Source of the DNA: Hemibagrus wyckioides
Taxonomy: Eukaryota > Chordata > Actinopteri > Siluriformes > Bagridae
Reading direction: 5' to 3'
Length of the DNA stretch: 64,000 bases
Assembly (NCBI RefSeq): GCF_019097595.1
Contig: NC_080716.1
Span: 8,368,640-8,432,639, forward strand
Both the position numbers and the translations under genes were made by a program. Below, piece by piece: positions 21,403-33,761 of the stretch (position 1 is the first letter of the stretch; each line of letters opens with the position of its first letter). Under the pieces are notes generated by a model. That model saw nothing but the letters and a program-made list of their open reading frames with translations, had not been told where the DNA came from and searched no databases.

Positions 21403-24400
21403 ATGTCTATCCGAAGAGTTTCTTCCAGGGACTGAAAGAACTGGACTCTAGGTGAGATGCGCCTGTGCTTTGCGGGTCCTGAGTCAACTCTGTCTGCCGG
21501 TGCTTGGGATAAGCTTCATTTTACACGCAGCCTCCGGACGAGAAAGAGGCTCCTCCTGACCACACTGGAGGCTTCCTCAAGGTAGGAGGGAGCTTTATCC
21601 TACCTACGTGATTTTATTTATCTCACTGATTTTTACACAATGAATCCAGTAGAAGGAGTACAGTGTTACAGTCTAATGTTATGTAGTTCTAACAAAGACG
21701 ACCTCATCTACTGCTAACAATTAGCCTCATGCTAGTTATCGTGCCCCTAGCCCGAACTTGGCTACTAGGTTTTAAATTACACAATAAAGTCCTTAAACTT
21801 GGTTCAAGAATGTATTTTATTTCTACAATGGAATTATTTACCCTGTTAGTAGGTCACTTTTAACAGCCCTGGCTACTGGTTTTACACTAAATCATGCTTA
21901 GCCTTGTGATTCTCCAGCTAACGCCAGCTAACAGACTTTAGCCGATTTTTAAGCGATTTAAATGACACTGTAATAGTTGGACTTATCATATTCTCAAGCT
22001 CTAATAAGAGAACCTGTCTATTTGTTGTAATTATTACATAATGTGTTTAATTGGTAAATATAATATAAATATAATGTTTAGCCTAATGTTAGATTAAGCT
22101 GCACTAAGCGAACTTGGCTGTTGGTTTAAAGACACTAAAATCCTAGAACCAGGTTGGTAAGAGCTTGAACAACGAGGAATTTCATTTATTTCTACAATAT
22201 AATATTCATCCCCATTAAAGTGACTTTAACTAACCCTGACTACTGGTTTTACACTAAATCATGTTTGGGCAGACTACTGAGTTAATCAGCTCTCCTAAAG
22301 GGCTTGGTTACAGGTGTATGTTATCTACCTAGAGAACTTCACTAATCATTTATTTACACAATATCATAAGTGAGTATGAGAAGCTAGTTAGCTTGATGAA
22401 CTCCAGTTTTAATAATTACACAGTATAATATTTGCTTATAGATTTGGGTGGTGGACAGGGGGCAGGAGGTTTTAGAGTTTAATCCCGAGTTCACATGTAC
22501 AGTGAATTTACACAATCTGATTGCTACAATTTGTCTGTTTCTTCACAAGTTAACTAATTATCCAAACTTGACAGGTTATTAAGCATTAATAGGAAAGTTT
22601 GATGATGTGTAATTGAAGTCAGAATTCTGAGTCCCATAAAGTGATTTTATTACAGAGCCTGTGGATGTGCTGGGGAATCAGTAAAGGTACTCCCTCTGTC
22701 ACTCCAGGAATTTATGTGTCCTGATAAATAGTAATATTTAGCTTCATTTGAAACACTGTAGGTCACTTTTGTCTAAGTGTGTGTGTGTGTGTGTGTGTAC
22801 ACGTTAAGGTCGTTGGGCCAATCCTGCAGCTGCTGCCCCGAACCTCAGGACAGGCCTTCAGCTGTCGATTCCTGATAAACAAATCATTCATTTATTTACT
22901 AAAACCAATCAATAGATTTAACAAGGTTGTGTTTACTGGCCCAAAGGTGTTGGGTATAGATCTGATTTGATAAGAAGCACTTGCTGATCTTCATGCTCTC
23001 CATTTCACAGCGGCTTTCGATGCTGATGAGCAGATAGCGCCTGCTAGCGATGTCCAGTGCGATATCACAGACTCCTCCCTCTCCCAGTCTAATTGTTCTA
23101 CAGTGCTGCAGCTGAGATACAAACACACAAACACCCACTTCTTTACAAGTTCTAATGTTTTACTTTTGTTTACTCTATTTCTAGCCAGTGGACATTAGAA
23201 AGACATAGCTGGAATGATAAGGAGTCCAGAGAGTCGGCTCTACTGCTTTGACACGCAGAGACATGCTGCTTGACTCTCGAGGTAATCACAGTCTTTATTA
23301 CTCTGGTGAAGAGAATGGACATTATTGAATTGACATGGTTTTAGTACTTTGTTGAAAGGTGGATCTTGAATTTCATCAAATTGTCATTTGCAGGGATTCC
23401 CTTATTATACCAGCTATGAGGGAGATTCACTGGCATTCAGGTAAGGGACTATTCATTGTTGCATTGTAAAATTATGGTAATTGCAGTGACTAATTTTGTT
23501 TGTGTGTTTTAAGGTTGTTGAGCCAACTGTTCAGCTGCTGCCCACAGAAGACTACCAAGACCCTTCACCTGTTTTTCTGGTAACCAGAGCTTTAAGGAAA
23601 AGAATATTATTATGAAACTGCTATGATCAGAAGCACTCACGATCTTCCTGCTTTACTTTTCACAGCCACTCGATGCTGGTGAGCTGATCAGTGCCTGCCG
23701 AAACATACAGTTCCTCTCTTCAGACCCCTCCATCTCCCAGTTTAAGGTATTCTACAGTGCAGCAACTGAGATACAAACACATAAACACCCTTCTTTACAA
23801 GTTCTGATGTCTAGTTTTGTTTCTCTATTTCCAGTCAGTGGACGTAAAGTCCTACTACTTGGGGATGATAAGGGGCCCACAGAGTCGGCTTTGCTGGTTT
23901 AAAACCACCACGACGCACTGCTTGACTCACATGGTAATCACAGACTTGATTATTCTGAGGAAGAGAATTGACCTTGATGATTATTAGATGCTCACGTTTG
24001 TGAAATAGATCTTGAGTTCCAGCTATTTGTCATTGCAGGGATTCCCTTATCATACCACCATAGAGGATTGTTTCACTGGCATACAGGTAAGGGATTATTC
24101 ATTGTGGCATTAGGAAACTTTTGCTAATTGCAGTGACTAGTGTGTTCACTTTAAATTGTTCTTTTAAGTCTGACTCTGGGAGGGTTACAGAGTTCATCTC
24201 CTGTAACCGAAAGTGGAGACATCGTTCATCGTGCCACATTACAACACGGTAAATTTATTGCACTGTCATGAAGTGTATATTGTAGTTAGTAATTTTGGAA
24301 TTTTGTCATATGTACTTTTGTCTGCAATGACAATATATTTTTTTATTCAGCACAAAACCATTAAAGCGGTAACCTGCCATTACGTGTATGTGGCTGGAGA

Positions 24401-25805
24401 TGGGCAGATGTGCACCTCCACCTGGGAGTATGACCAGGACGACTCTGAGGTAATTCAGAGTTTCAGATCTGATGTGTATCTACATATGTTGCTATTCCTC
24501 TGATTCGGATGCTGTAAAATTTACTGTGTGAGTTTTAATGATTTAATGATTTGGCTTGCAGGAGAATGAGGAGGAGGTGGAGATGGAGGTGCCCTTTATT
24601 TGGTACGATCCTATTCACTGTTTATTGATGTAACAGTGTATTGTATGTTTAACATACACTAAGCATTTACATCTCTTCTTTCTTAGCTGCCATCTTTCAG
24701 AAAGAGGGGTGACTGACATCGGCCTGAAGGTGCCCGCTGTCCGTGAAGGCGTTCGCTGTAAGTAAAACCTTTCTTCAGCTGCTGTTATTGCGCAGGTAAA
24801 GTCCTCTGCTTTTACGTGATATTGTGTGCTGTCTTATATTCAGACTCTGCTTGCCAGCGTCCACAACCAGGACTTCTTTTTCATGGTGGGAAAAAGGATT
24901 GTCATGCGACTGGCAGCAGCTAACAACCAGGTAACTTCAGAATGATGAAAGACTGTTTGATTTTTGTGATGAAAATACTTTCAGTTACTCAGTCATAGCC
25001 AAAGTGAGTTACAGAGATTTTCTTGTTTGTTTGAACAGGATGTAGTTGGTGTGCAGTTGGCATACGAGGCCCTGATTCGATTCCTGAGGCGCCTTCATAT
25101 CAGGATTCGATTAAAGCAGAGCTCTCCGGGCCAGATGTAAGCTAATAAACACCTGTGTGAAATGACAGATGTTTAAACAGAAAAGATTTTGATAATATAG
25201 AAAACTGAAGCTTCAATATGTGAAGCTAATTTCTTTTGTACCTTTACTCCTATGTGCAGGTCTACCACTACAACTTCCTGGATGTTTTTTTATGAGCTGA
25301 TTCTCTTGGCTGTTTTAAAAATGGCTCAACACCTCAGCTAGTAAGTGTCTTATCAGGAGATTTAAGTTTCAGAACATGGTCTATTTTATCTCATTTTCCC
25401 TTATTTTTTAATCCTGATAAGACATGGCATTAATGAAGCCTGTTGTCTTTCTTTCCTAAAGTTTAAGGGAGGATTCTTGGAGCGCGTGCTTCAGCTCATC
25501 AGCATCTGGGATATAGGCGTGTGGGAGCCTGCAGCAGAGCTGTACTTCAAAGTGCTTATTGTAAGTGTTCCAATATCTTCTGATGCCACGATACACAAAT
25601 TCTCAGGATTGTACCTTAAACTCCAGTGACACTATGTTGAATATGTGTGTGATTTGTCAATAGGATCACCTTACACAGATATTTGAAGTACTGTTCACTC
25701 AGCCTCTGGAGCTCTACAGCAACCCAGCAGCCTTAGCCTCCATAGTTCAGATTCTCGTCATGCAGGGACGTCCAGCAGATGATGAACATTTTGGAGAAGC
25801 TCTGA
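21403..25805 (+). pseudogene. Mitoguardin-like 19-exon gene, copy B (broken)
   Basis: All 19 exon positions can be matched to copy D. Exon 1 starts at ATG 21403 but has several insertions. Exon 9 (23835-23933) is a clean 99-base exon with substitutions. Further damage: two extra bases in exon 11 (aaccgaaagtgg), one in exon 14 (cgtgaaggcg), one lost in exon 16 (ctgaggcgcc), one extra T in exon 17 (gtttttttatg) and one extra base in exon 19. Substitutions in the clean 3' half show that this copy has diverged from A, C and D more than they have from each other. Confidence 0.8.
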
Positions 25806-27480
25806 GCAATGTGTTTCCCTTTGCCCTCTTCATCTTTTCTTTCTCTCTTTCAGTTCATATTTCTGCTTTTCTCTCACTTCTTTTTTCTACATTGCTCAGG
25901 CTCTCCACGTGAGTATGAATTAATTTTATTTCTATTTTAGATTAATGTAGTATTTTAAAAATCTTTTTTCTTTCTTACAGGTTGTACAGTGAACCCCAGG
26001 ACTGAAGAAGGGCTTAACCCTAAATCTTCAGATCCCCTTTCCTTAAAAATCATCCCTTATTAATCTATCCCTCTATTCCTGTCCCACTCCCCATTCCCAT
26101 AAATACCCTATAGTTCATAAATAGATAAATAGAATTGATTGTAAATAAACTTATATCTGTATAGTGCTTATATGCTTTATTTTTAATAAATATTTATATT
26201 TGTTCCTATTTCAGTCTCATTCTGATTATTTTTAGTCATCAGTATGTCTGTATAATTTCCCTTTAAAAAGCAACACAAAATGAATTTTTCACTTATATAC
26301 AGATCCTTTTTAAAGAATTTCACAACCTTTAAATGGTTCACTAAAATGTGAAATTTTATATTTTATTTATATTATGTAATGTATTTATGAATTGTATAAT
26401 ATGATATTTAATCTAAAAACACAAGCATGATCACAATGGCAGAAAAGAATTGAACTCCATATTGAAAGAATAAAACAAGATGAAGGTCTTACAATTCACT
26501 ATACAGTTACTGGGGTGTGGTATAAATAAAAAATGAGGTAATTATCATTATTTTGTAATCATAGTAATGTAAATAATAGAATAGAATAAGTGCCAAGCTG
26601 TTCCCCACCTTTTCTACATGAGATATCATGCTGACCAGAGAAAGGTCAGTCTACTGCTCATGATTTTTGAGTCAGTGGTAAACACAAGTCAGTGTCGTAG
26701 GAAGTCTCTTTCTGTTCCCATCCTCTCCTGTCTTCACTACAGCCATGTAAGTTAAACGCTCTGTAAGTTAATGATACTGGAGCTGCACCCTCGTTGCCGG
26801 ACACCCCCAACTTCCTGGCCTGCCCTTTAGATACACCTCTACTGTGTAATAATTTAAGATCTGTGTAATACTCTGTAATCTTAGCATGTAATGCTAAGGA
26901 GGAGTCTTCATCTATCTTCATCAATAAATAAAAGCAGGGGGCAACAATCACTTGTGTATTATGTGGGAGAAACTCTTACTCAGATCATAAAGAGGCAATG
27001 TTTGTGACATGTAATCCTGGAAAAAGTGTTATATGAGATGGATATCATATCATCATTATTAAACTATCATTTTTAATAAATGTAATCTGTTGTAAAAGCG
27101 TTTATTCATATTAAAAAAACATTATTCCATGTTTTTAATTCATTCATGTTCTTATTTTCTTTGGGTAATGAACCAGTATTTTCTTTCACCCCTGAATAGC
27201 TTGTTCTCTTTTCATAGACAATTATATACTCTTTATCTTATCTTAGGCCTACAGACTGCATAATGCAGATTTATCCCTGTATAACTGTCTGTTAGACACA
27301 TTTCATCAGTATCCATCTGACCAATAACCACAAAGAAATAAAAAGTGACATTCTTTAATTCTGCTTCATACTTGATTTACTGTTGTTGCAGTTCCAAGCT
27401 GCTTGATAAAACAACAGAAAAGAGATGTTGAAATGAACAATTCAGAATACCTTCAGAGGACGTTGTATTATATAAAGCTG

Positions 27481-28600
27481 CAGCTTGTTTCTTCTGCCAT
27501 TTACTTCCTGCAAATCCATGCAAATTTCTGCAACCTTCTTCTCCATTCTTTCACATGCTAAAGTCATTAGATAATTAGCTATGTATAATGTAGTTAATAT
27601 TCTCCAGCCAGCAATTACTGCTCATTGAAATTAAAACAGAATATGGAGTGGGTGGAATAATCAACCCATTTGCTCCAGATTTCTTAAATCACATCTATAA
27701 CCAGACCAATAATTCCATCTAAAACTCTGTCTATCTATATGCAAGTAGCCATCTGATTCTTTAGAATTCCACCTCAGGCACCTTAAAAGCAAAATAAAAT
27801 TAATCCCCTAAAAAATTATGTATCTGTAAAGAGTATTATAAGTCATCTCTTTCCCCTTCTATACTTCTCGTACTAAAAAGAACTCAAAGGCTCTCAGATT
27901 AACACTGTCAGGTAAATTTCCATTACAGCAGGTCTGAGGTCTTGAGGAGTCATCCACCATCGTACCACAGTGTTGCTGTAATTATAAAGCGTCTAATAAC
28001 ATTTTCTATTACATTGACTACACTTTACCTACAGTAATCACAGTCAAGTGGCCTTTACAAAGGCATTTGGCCACAGGAAATGTATCCCCAAATCAAACTG
28101 AATATAATGGGGTCTGTTTGGTATCAATGGCTCCACTTTTGGCAGCAGAAAGTCCAGCTGAACGATGATGGGCCATTTAACAAGCATACCTGAATGCAAC
28201 TTGTGTCTTCTAGGCTTTCAGCTGAAACTGATAATAATATAAAAAATAATAATAATAATACTAATAACATAAAACAGTAGCAGGCAATGTACAAATGAAA
28301 AATATATGTTGATTATCTAAAAATGTTCTCATTCAGCCCTGTACCCAAAATATATAAATAAAACAATTTCTTTATTTAACAAAGTACAAGAGACTACAGT
28401 CTAATGCAAATGTTTCAAATCATTATCATGTGGTTACACAATCGAGGAATTGCTTATGTACAAAAAAATCTGCAATTATTTCAGTGCATAAGAGAAAGAT
28501 CAAGATCAAGTGCATAGAGTATTATGAACCCATAGCAAGAGTTTCTTCTAACTGAAAGCAGAACAAATGTGAAAGGTTTTCGGAAGTGAAGAAAGGAAAA
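27481..28600. other. Unique DNA, no gene seen
   Basis: Single-copy sequence starting at the end of cassette copy B. A short minus-strand Lys/Glu-rich stretch near 27480-27560 is not supported by splice sites. It is probably the 3' flank or UTR of the PTPRE-like exons that follow on the minus strand. Confidence 0.5.
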
Positions 28601-28601
28601 G

Positions 28602-29299
28602 TCATTTGAAATTAGCATCGTCTGAGAAAATATCTACAAAATCTTGTACCACTTTGTAGCAGAAGTCGTACTGTTCCTGAAAGAAAGAAAAACATAACTG
28701 TTTACATATTAGTACACTATCACATATTGATAAGAAGTATTAAACTAACAGTGACAGGACCTAGTTATTTTTCCACAAATCAGGCACTTGTGTGTAAAAG
28801 ATTCTTACCACAGTTTGGACCATGTGTGGACTCTGAGTGCGTAAACTCTTCACGGCCAGTAAGCCCTCGGCTTTAACCCGCTCCAAAACGAGAGCAATGA
28901 GCGTTCCAGTCCGGCCTGCACCAGCACTGATTAAAACCAAAACACAAGTGGTAACTATTGTGTATTAACAGCAATATAAAACCGTGAAAGTGTGATTATA
29001 TATTGACACAAAATAATAGTGTTGCAAATGATTGGATTGGTTCCTCAATCAGTCCTTTGCCAAGCCAGCAAGGATTCTTGTTCACTTCAATTCTGAGCTT
29101 TAATCATCAGTTTGCAGCTTGAGTGTGTGAGTGGGTGTGTATGTGTACCTGCAGTGCACCACTATAGGGGGTTGCCAGATTGCTGTTGTTGTTTCTGCAC
29201 TGCAGCAATCAGATCAATCATTCCTTTTCCGTCCGATGAGATTCCAATCTCTGGCCAACCATGGAAATGAAAATGTCTGACCAGACGAGACTGCTTCTC
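28602..29299 (-). pseudogene. ptpre: PTPRE-like phosphatase D2 domain, last three exons
   Basis: Minus-strand exons: 29149-29299, 28809-28929 (approximate upper end) and 28602-28676 with TGA at 28602. They encode the end of the second (D2) tyrosine phosphatase domain of a receptor-type [43 protein letters not shown] joined to [26 protein letters not shown], and the C-terminus EQYDFCYKVVQDFVDIFSD. Choices such as GMIDLIAAV and QDFxDIFSD favour PTP epsilon over alpha. In the P-loop exon one base is missing (aaccccctata where the family has NHPI), which shifts the frame just before HC. No upstream D2 exon was found nearby, so this is a truncated tail. Confidence 0.85.
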
Positions 29300-29859
29300 C
29301 TAAGAACACATATTATATTTACTGTATGTAATGTGTGTATATATGTAGGTCTATAATGAAACATTTTATTCTGATCTTACAGCATGGCAATATCCATATC
29401 TACAGGGCATGAGGGATCACTGAGTGGTTTAATGAGTATAAAAATGATGTAAATTATATGCTCTGGCCTTCTCTGTGACTATTGGAGATAGCAGCCAACA
29501 CCCATGTTGCTTGATGGTGTTCCATCAGCATCATCTCTGCTCAAAATATAGCCTGAGTTTGAAACCATTTCCCCTTCAAACAGCTCACTATCAAGCATTT
29601 GAAGCAGATATACGACATTACTGAGAGTAAATACTGAACATTACAGCAAGGCTTACGTTATTATCCCTTAGTGTTTTTTCTGTCCTATAAAATGTCATAG
29701 TAACTGAGCTGGTACTGTCCGGCTGGTAACAGTAACTGACAACTGTGAACTTATAATAATCATGCAGCGTTATCCAAAAATAATCTCTATGCACATCATA
29801 AATATTTCAGTGTAAACTTCATGTGTTTCAGGGTGGACTGTTCTGTTAAACACATATAC

Positions 29860-31895
29860 ACTGGCTTGTTTGTTTCCTTAATGGTTGTTCTCTGGGTTCC
29901 TGAGCCATACAGGCGTGCTTGGGTGAAATCCATGGCTGATTTCTGCTTGGAGGTATTTCCAGACCCATCCTTCACCTGCATCGCCCTGCAGTTACCCTGC
30001 AAACTAAAGAAAGCGAGAATTGTGGTGTTCATATCATTTCATAAACAAGTGTGGTGGCATGTCTGTACTGTGACTTGAAATGGTTAACAAACTACACATG
30101 GACACAAGGGTACGAGTCAAAGCAAAGAGAGTCGCTCCTGGTACTGGCAGCCACCTGTTTAACGTCTTCCTCTCCACACACACAGCAGAGTTCCTGAAGG
30201 GTTACTTGTTCATCTATGTTACTTGTTAAAATTTCCACTACACAAGTGACAAATGTTCTGGTGATGAACAGTTTTCTATCACAGATGTGTTTGATTATTG
30301 TTGGGCTGTGGATCTGTATTGTAACACAACTTATTAAACCAGTGCCACATGTTGGATTGCTGTTTTTGTTTATACAACATGGCACTGTAGTCAGGGTATG
30401 TGGTAAAATAGTTCATTTTCCTGAGCCTAAGTGTTAGTATACTAAGAGTTAGCACTGAACCACAAATTGAAGTGTTTGCCTCAGAAAATATCATCCATTT
30501 TTTTGCATTAATGCTACCAATCCCATTTTTGACAATACTGATACTGAACTCCAGTATTAGCCACTAGCACTGATCCAGTACAGACATCCTCACAGCAACA
30601 GTCTCTACCTTCTGTAGCTATGTTATGTCAGAAATCACAGATGTTGTGCATCAAGCTGCAGTTTAACACAATTTGTGCTCCTGTGCAGAAGCACTGCTGT
30701 GTCAGTCTACATCAGGTGTATTCTAGCCACATGGATTAGACTGAACACATAGAATTTTACTGCAGTCATTTTGTTCTGTTCACTTCCTCATAATCATGTG
30801 CAAGAACATCTAGTTGTATTCATAAATGTTTCAGCCTACCGTTTGGACACTTTCTTCAACTTCTTCACTTTTATTTTCTTCTCTTTCTGCTGCTCAGCTG
30901 CAGGACAAAATAACCTCAATAAGTCAAAGAAACTTATAAGCAAATTACTGTCTACCAACTAAAGAGATAATGCCTGATCTGATCAGAGTTGAGGAAACTA
31001 CCAGAAAATTTTAGATCTTACCTTGATCATCTGGCAATGATGGTGGTCTAAACAGAAACAACAGGAATACACAATTATACAAGTGAATATGAAGAAGTTT
31101 GTGTGTGTGTGTATATATATAGATCTGGCATAACATTATAACCACTGACAGGTGAAGTGAATAACACTGATTATCTCCTCATTATCACCTGTTAGTGGGT
31201 GGGATGTTTTAGGCAGCAAGTGAACATTTTGTCTTCAAAGCTGATGTGTTAAATGCAGGAAAAATGGCCAAGCGTAAGGATTTGAGTGAGTTTGACAAAG
31301 GCTAAATTGTGGTGGCTAGGCGACTGGATCAGAGCATCTCCAAAACTGCAGCTCTTGTGGGGTGTTCCTGGTCTGCAGTGTCAGTATCTATCAAAAGTGG
31401 TCCAAGGAAGGAACAATGGTGAACCGGCAACAGGGTCATGGGCGGTCAAGGCTCACTGATGCACACGGGATTGAAGGCTGGCCCGTGTGATCCGATCCAA
31501 CAGACGAGCTACAAATTGCTGAAGAAGTTAATGCTGGTTCTGATAGAAAGGTGTCAACACAACACAACAACACAACACAATATTAGTGGTCATAATGGTC
31601 ATAATGTGGACATAATGTTATGCCTGGTCAGTGTATGTTAGCTTAAAAATATCACGTACTTCTGGACCGCTGTCTCAAATTCTTCTAAAAGAGCATCTGG
31701 TAAAGTCTGCTTTTCTTCAAAGCTTTAAACAATACATGAGTAATAATTAAACTTTAGAAACATTAGGCAATTACAAAGACTTTAAAACATTTGCATTGCT
31801 TAAATATGAAAGTTTACTATGCAAAGGTTTATACCTTTTGTTCTTGGAAAAGCAACTGTCTTTTCGCCTCTTCTCCTTCAGCAACTCTTTCCCTC
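29860..31895 (-). pseudogene. nol7: NOL7-like gene, 3'-side exons
   Basis: Minus-strand exons with consistent phases: about 31838-31895 (KELLKEKRRK..., with indels), 31660-31706 (TLPDALLEEFETAVQ), 31022-31047 (PPSLPDDQ), 30840-30897 (AEQQKEKKIKVKKLKKVSK) and about 29862-29985 (AMQVKDGSGN, then ARLYGSGTQRTTIKETNK). These match nucleolar protein 7: KKVKV-Q-KV, AVRLKDQ, and SLYGPGTNRTTVNKFL. The final NOL7 exon (the LNNAWG and basic tail region) was not found before the PTPRE-like exons begin at 29299, so the C-terminus is missing. The first exon listed lacks bases relative to copy C. A Tc1-like remnant fills the intron between 31047 and 31660. This is the only place where NOL7 continues past the cassette breakpoint. 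Confidence 0.72.
31115..31645 (+). mobile_element. Tc1-like transposon remnant in a NOL7 intron
   Basis: Recognisable Tc1 transposase N-terminus in broken frames: MAKRKDLSEFDKG, VVARRLDQSISKTAALVG, then an R-HGRSRLTDAHG-like stretch, and SYKLLKKLMLVLIERCQH. Catalytic parts are absent. The flank gcataacattataaccactg is nearly mirrored by ataatgttatgcctggtcag at the other end, giving short inverted termini of a small internally deleted element. The same family recurs at 47480-47725. Confidence 0.75.
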
Positions 31896-32684
31896 ATAAA
31901 CAAAGTATAATTACTACACAGTATAAAACATGTATAAATATAAATACTTCCTGTATGGGGCATGTTATACACAATACTCTCATGTAAATCAGTTCATCCT
32001 CTAACTGTATGAAACTCTGACACAGAAATGTTTACCTATTATGAACATAAACAACAGAACAGGACTGACTTTAGCATTAAAAAAGAAATCTGTAAGAAGC
32101 TTGTAATTTCTCAGACACTCATGATCCCCATGTTTCTCTCAGCAATGTATGACAAGCAGACTCTGGATGCTAGTTTAATGTTAATTATATTAATGTCTTT
32201 ATAAAAACCACTGAAATGACGAGCAGCCAGAAAATGAGTAAGTAAATGAACAAAAATGAACCTGACATACAACCGATTAGATTTTCTTCATTTTCAGCCC
32301 AAAAACTCAACTCTCTCAGTAACTAGTGAGAGCATATTAACAGCAGTAATCACACAGTGACACCTAGTGGTCAATCCAGGAAGCATTTTCCATGGCGATA
32401 ATATTTAGTTCAGGATACCACAAAACCGACATGGACAATGTTAATAAGATAAATGCTTAAAGGTACTGAAAAATAAAACAAAATAAATGAATTGTTTATC
32501 ATGTAAATTTCCAGAAGCAGTTTGTAAAAGCAATCACTCACACCGATAACTCTTTAACTGTAAACTAAACTGCACATGATCCTCTGAACAACATCAACTA
32601 CTCAAAGAAATAAGTAACTAAACAAACGAGCATAAAAATACAAATTCATCCTTTATTTATAAAAAATATTATTAATAATCAAAA

Positions 32685-33305
32685 ATGTCAATAGTGATAG
32701 TGTTTAAGACTGAGGCTGAAGTGGAAGCCGAGACTGAAGCAGTCGATGCTGAGGCTGAGGTCGAGAAGGAAGATGAGGCTGAAGCTGGTGATGAGGCTGA
32801 AGTGAAGGTTGAGGCTGTAGCTGAGGCTGAAGTGAAGGTTGAGGCTGTAGCTGAGGCTGAAGTGAAGGTTGAGGCTGTAGCTGAGGCTGAAGCTGAAGCT
32901 CAAGTTGATTTTGATGCTGAAGCTGAGGCTGATGCTTTAGAAAGCAAACCAGGAGATACTGAAGCAGAGAACAGCACACCAGCAGTTAAAGGAGAAGAAG
33001 AAACGGACCAAAAAGGGACACGAGGCAGAAGAAAGAAGAAAGTCCAAGTCAACAAATCAGGTATGAATATTAATATCATGTCATGATGTCAGTAATGTAC
33101 CTGGACTTAAATTAATAAGGAATTGAAGTATAAGATTTTATCTGTGTCAATTAATACAATCTAAACATTACATCATATTGAAAAAGCTAATCAAGATTTT
33201 TTTTTTTTAGAAGTAGATGAGGCTGAAAACATGGTTCAGGTTGAAGCTGAGGCTGAAGCTGTAGAAAGCAAGCCAGGTGATGCTCAACCAGAGAGCAGAA
33301 AATAA
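32685..33305 (+). CDS. Glu/Ala-rich acidic protein, 156 aa, two exons
   Basis: Family not recognised. Exon 1 (32685-33060, ATG start) splices in phase 1 at a gtatga donor to exon 2 (33211-33305, tttttttag acceptor, TAA stop). Residues 10-85 are almost only Glu, Ala, Val, Asp and Lys and include three near-perfect AEAEVKVEAV repeats; then ESKPGDTEAEN, a basic patch GRRKKKVQVNK, and an exon 2 beginning EVDEAENMVQ. The acidic run followed by a basic cluster suggests a disordered nuclear or nucleolar protein, an inference from composition. It is divergent from the NOL7-like exons on the left. The ATG is the first in this frame, but an upstream exon cannot be excluded. In other copies exon 1 is replaced by non-coding DNA. 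Low complexity means it could be a translated minisatellite. Confidence 0.5.
32793..32882 (+). repeat. 30-bp coding minisatellite, 3 units
   Basis: Three tandem copies of a 30-base unit (gaggctgaagtgaaggttga plus ggctgtagct) inside the acidic exon, preserving the reading frame (10 residues per unit). Not found in the other cassette copies. Confidence 0.95.
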
Positions 33306-33661
33306 AGAAATTACCTGTCAACGGGGAAACAGCTTTTATTTTAAACATTTGAAGATAAATTGTTAAAAATAGACTTTTTTTGTTGTTACTGCTAATAAAA
33401 TAAAAAATAAAAACTGTTAAATTTCACTTGGCTCAATAATGGCTTTCATTTCCTCTGGAGTTAATGCACAGCTCTCCATATCTACTGCTCATAGATCACT
33501 TCTTAAGCAGTGAATTCCTAAAGATTAATAAATAAAAACTATCATTTTAATAAGAACAGCTTAACAAAAACTGTGAAAATTGTGGTATTCACAGTGAATC
33601 TCCTTTATGGTAATCCATCCGAGTGTCACATTCATCTCATCAACCTCAGGATCAGACTTTG

Positions 33662-33761
33662 NNNNNNNNNNNNNNNNNNNNNNNNNNNNNNNNNNNNNNN
33701 NNNNNNNNNNNNNNNNNNNNNNNNNNNNNNNNNNNNNNNNNNNNNNNNNNNNNNNNNNNNN
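33662..33761. other. Scaffold gap, 100 N
   Basis: Exactly 100 undetermined bases, the usual placeholder for a gap of unknown size. Comparison with copy A shows that the left flank matches about position 12608 and the right flank about 11386 (both inverted), so about 1.2 kb of cassette is missing. Confidence 0.99.

Larger units (their letters stand above)
14395..27480 (+). repeat. Amplified cassette, copy B
   Basis: Head-to-tail second copy. From about 14.4 to 23.2 kb nearly every line differs from A by 1-6 base insertions in otherwise identical sequence, as in an uncorrected long-read consensus. After about 23.3 kb the copy is clean and differs from A by ordinary substitutions. It stops matching at about 27480 (tataaagctgc), before the acidic gene, where unique DNA begins. 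Confidence 0.85.
31660..33661 (-). repeat. Inverted partial cassette (end of one unit, start of next)
   Basis: Reverse complement of the cassette boundary: NOL7 exons at 31.7-31.9 kb, the unit start near 32105 and the acidic gene at 32.7-33.3 kb. It is cut by the N gap at 33662. Confidence 0.85.

Noticed and set aside
29821..30078. Plus-strand frame containing LPCKLKKARIVVF, faintly like the start of a PTP D2 domain
   Set aside because: The opposite strand is a NOL7-like exon with matching phases; the plus-strand resemblance is short and lacks splice support.
32688..32979. Minus-strand Gln/Leu/Pro and Ser/Leu repeat frames
   Set aside because: Shadows of the acidic plus-strand exon; its splice sites are on the plus strand.
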